A stretch of 64,000 bases of DNA from Paenibacillus larvae subsp. larvae (GTDB taxonomy: Bacteria; Bacillota; Bacilli; Paenibacillales; NBRC-103111): contig NZ_CP019687.1 in assembly GCF_002003265.1 (NCBI RefSeq), forward strand, positions 2,655,001-2,719,000, in the 5' to 3' direction. The notes under the pieces are model-generated. The model searched no databases and was not told the origin of the DNA. It saw nothing but the letters and a program-made list of their open reading frames with translations. Position 1 is the first letter of the stretch, and each line of letters starts with the position of its first letter. A program made the translations under genes and the position numbers. Below are positions 63,257 to 64,000 of this stretch, piece after piece.

Positions 63257-64000
63257 TTAGTTGGCTACATCCCGTTTACAAAAAACAGTCCAGGATACTA
63301 CATTAAACACAATAAAGTAAGTGGCCAGAACAAGCAAGGAAAAGAGCACGGTGGTTCCCTCATACAGAAGGGGGCCGGATATATACTGGCTTAAATTCAT
63401 GTTAGGGAACAATAAATACTTGGACCATTCAAACTTTTTTAGCATCATTGTTACCGAATTACCGGCAAACAAGGCAAACAAGGAGATTCCGATCGCCATA
63501 GAACTGCCCCGGAACAAGGTAGATACCATGAAAGCCATTGTCACGATCATAATCAGAGAAATGAGCTCCAAACCGTATGAACTGAAAATGGTGATAAGGA
63601 TATTCCTTTCCACAACCTCCCCTTGACTGTTTAAATCCAGGTATGCCAAATGGCCAAAATCAAAGCCATGAGCAAACATGCTGACCAAAATGGAAGTGCC
63701 AAACAAAAGAACAAGCATAGCGAGAGTAAACAAAAAACTGGATATATACTTGGAAAGCAGGATTTTCCACCTGCGGATCGGCCGGATCAGCAGCATCTTG
63801 ATCGTTCCGCCTCCGAATTCGCCCGCAACGCTGTCAGCTGCAACGACTACAGTAAATACAGTGATCAAAGATACCAGAACCGACATTTGTCTTACATCTT
63901 GCCATAGCGGAGATGTAGGCATATTGCGGTCCAGACGTGCTTCAAGCAGGGCAACTTGTTCTTTGGCTCCCGGCCTATTCGCTGTATCATCCTGCTTGTA
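63257..64000 (-). CDS. ABC-2 type permease, partial
   Basis: 248 residues up to the window edge with the frame still open, so the start lies outside. Segments VFTVVVAADSVAGEFGGGTI, KMLLIRPIRRWKILLSKYIS and several C-terminal helices fit the ABC-2 permease of NatB/YhaP-like or bacitracin-type exporters. The N-terminal extracytoplasmic part (EARLDRNMPTSPLWQDV) is visible. The ATPase partner should lie beyond the edge. Confidence 0.85.
   Translation of the reverse strand, partial: YKQDDTANRPGAKEQVALLEARLDRNMPTSPLWQDVRQMSVLVSLITVFTVVVAADSVAGEFGGGTIKMLLIRPIRRWKILLSKYISSFLFTLAMLVLLFGTSILVSMFAHGFDFGHLAYLDLNSQGEVVERNILITIFSSYGLELISLIMIVTMAFMVSTLFRGSSMAIGISLFALFAGNSVTMMLKKFEWSKYLLFPNMNLSQYISGPLLYEGTTVLFSLLVLATYFIVFNVVSWTVFCKRDVAN

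Noticed and set aside
1..64000. CRISPR arrays, tRNA or rRNA genes
   Set aside because: No regularly spaced repeats and no tRNA/rRNA signatures were noticed on reading; no computation was possible.

Overview
The window reads as chromosome of a low-to-moderate GC Gram-positive spore-former of the Paenibacillaceae, probably a Paenibacillus. Support: strong GGAGG-type ribosome binding sites, TTG/GTG starts, a PbuG-type permease behind a guanine riboswitch, OpuC-type osmoprotectant transport, a BirA operator at bioB, YneF, QueG, UvsE, FabI, and a VanH/VanA-like gene remnant resembling the van genes known from insect- and soil-associated Paenibacillus. The number of broken genes and IS scars fits a host-restricted species such as P. 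larvae, but the species is inference.

Layout. 1-7.1 kb: purine permease with riboswitch, a YdcF/SanA membrane protein, an internally deleted IS200/IS605 element that keeps an omega-RNA-like end, then a truncated vanH and a D-Ala:D-Lac ligase gene with an in-frame amber codon, a tiny XRE regulator, and guaA. 7.3-13.9 kb: a PF06541 membrane protein, a marR-ABC-ABC operon whose first ABC subunit has an amber codon, and a decayed IS1182-family element sitting in a terminator hairpin. 13.9-24.1 kb: polysaccharide deacetylase with a translationally coupled 44-residue ORF, Bcp, an LCP cell-wall protein, hemL, glutamate synthase large subunit. 24.1-32.3 kb: bioB, inositol monophosphatase, fabI, uvsE, an amidase-ddl pair, and remnants of a TIM-barrel epimerase, an MFS pump and a LysE exporter.

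32.3-45.1 kb: acnA and an iclR gene that share the same 17-bp palindrome and identical promoter hexamers, a CDF transporter, an alpha/beta hydrolase, a DUF2935-SOD fusion, folE, yneF, an HD-GYP-like protein, queG, a DUF402 phosphatase, a GNAT enzyme. 45.3-53.8 kb: opuCABCD, a GH4 glycosidase/BadF kinase/LacI set (lacI frameshifted, solute-binding gene decayed), sodA. 53.9-59.3 kb: a MalT-like LuxR regulator and an ABC-2 exporter (one permease frameshifted). 59.3-60.2 kb: two IS3 fragments. 60.4-64 kb: a small membrane protein, mutY, another membrane protein, acpS, and an ABC-2 permease running off the end.

Themes are cell-wall metabolism (ddl, amidase, LCP, deacetylase, broken van genes), stress defence (two SODs, Bcp, UvsE, MutY, OpuC) and pronounced gene decay. 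No rRNA, tRNA or CRISPR array was seen. The most interesting leads are the IclR/acnA shared operator, the orphan omega-RNA-like IS605 end, the vanH/vanA-type pseudogenes, and the hidden coupled small ORF before the deacetylase. Several breaks are single-base changes in short homopolymers and could be assembly errors.
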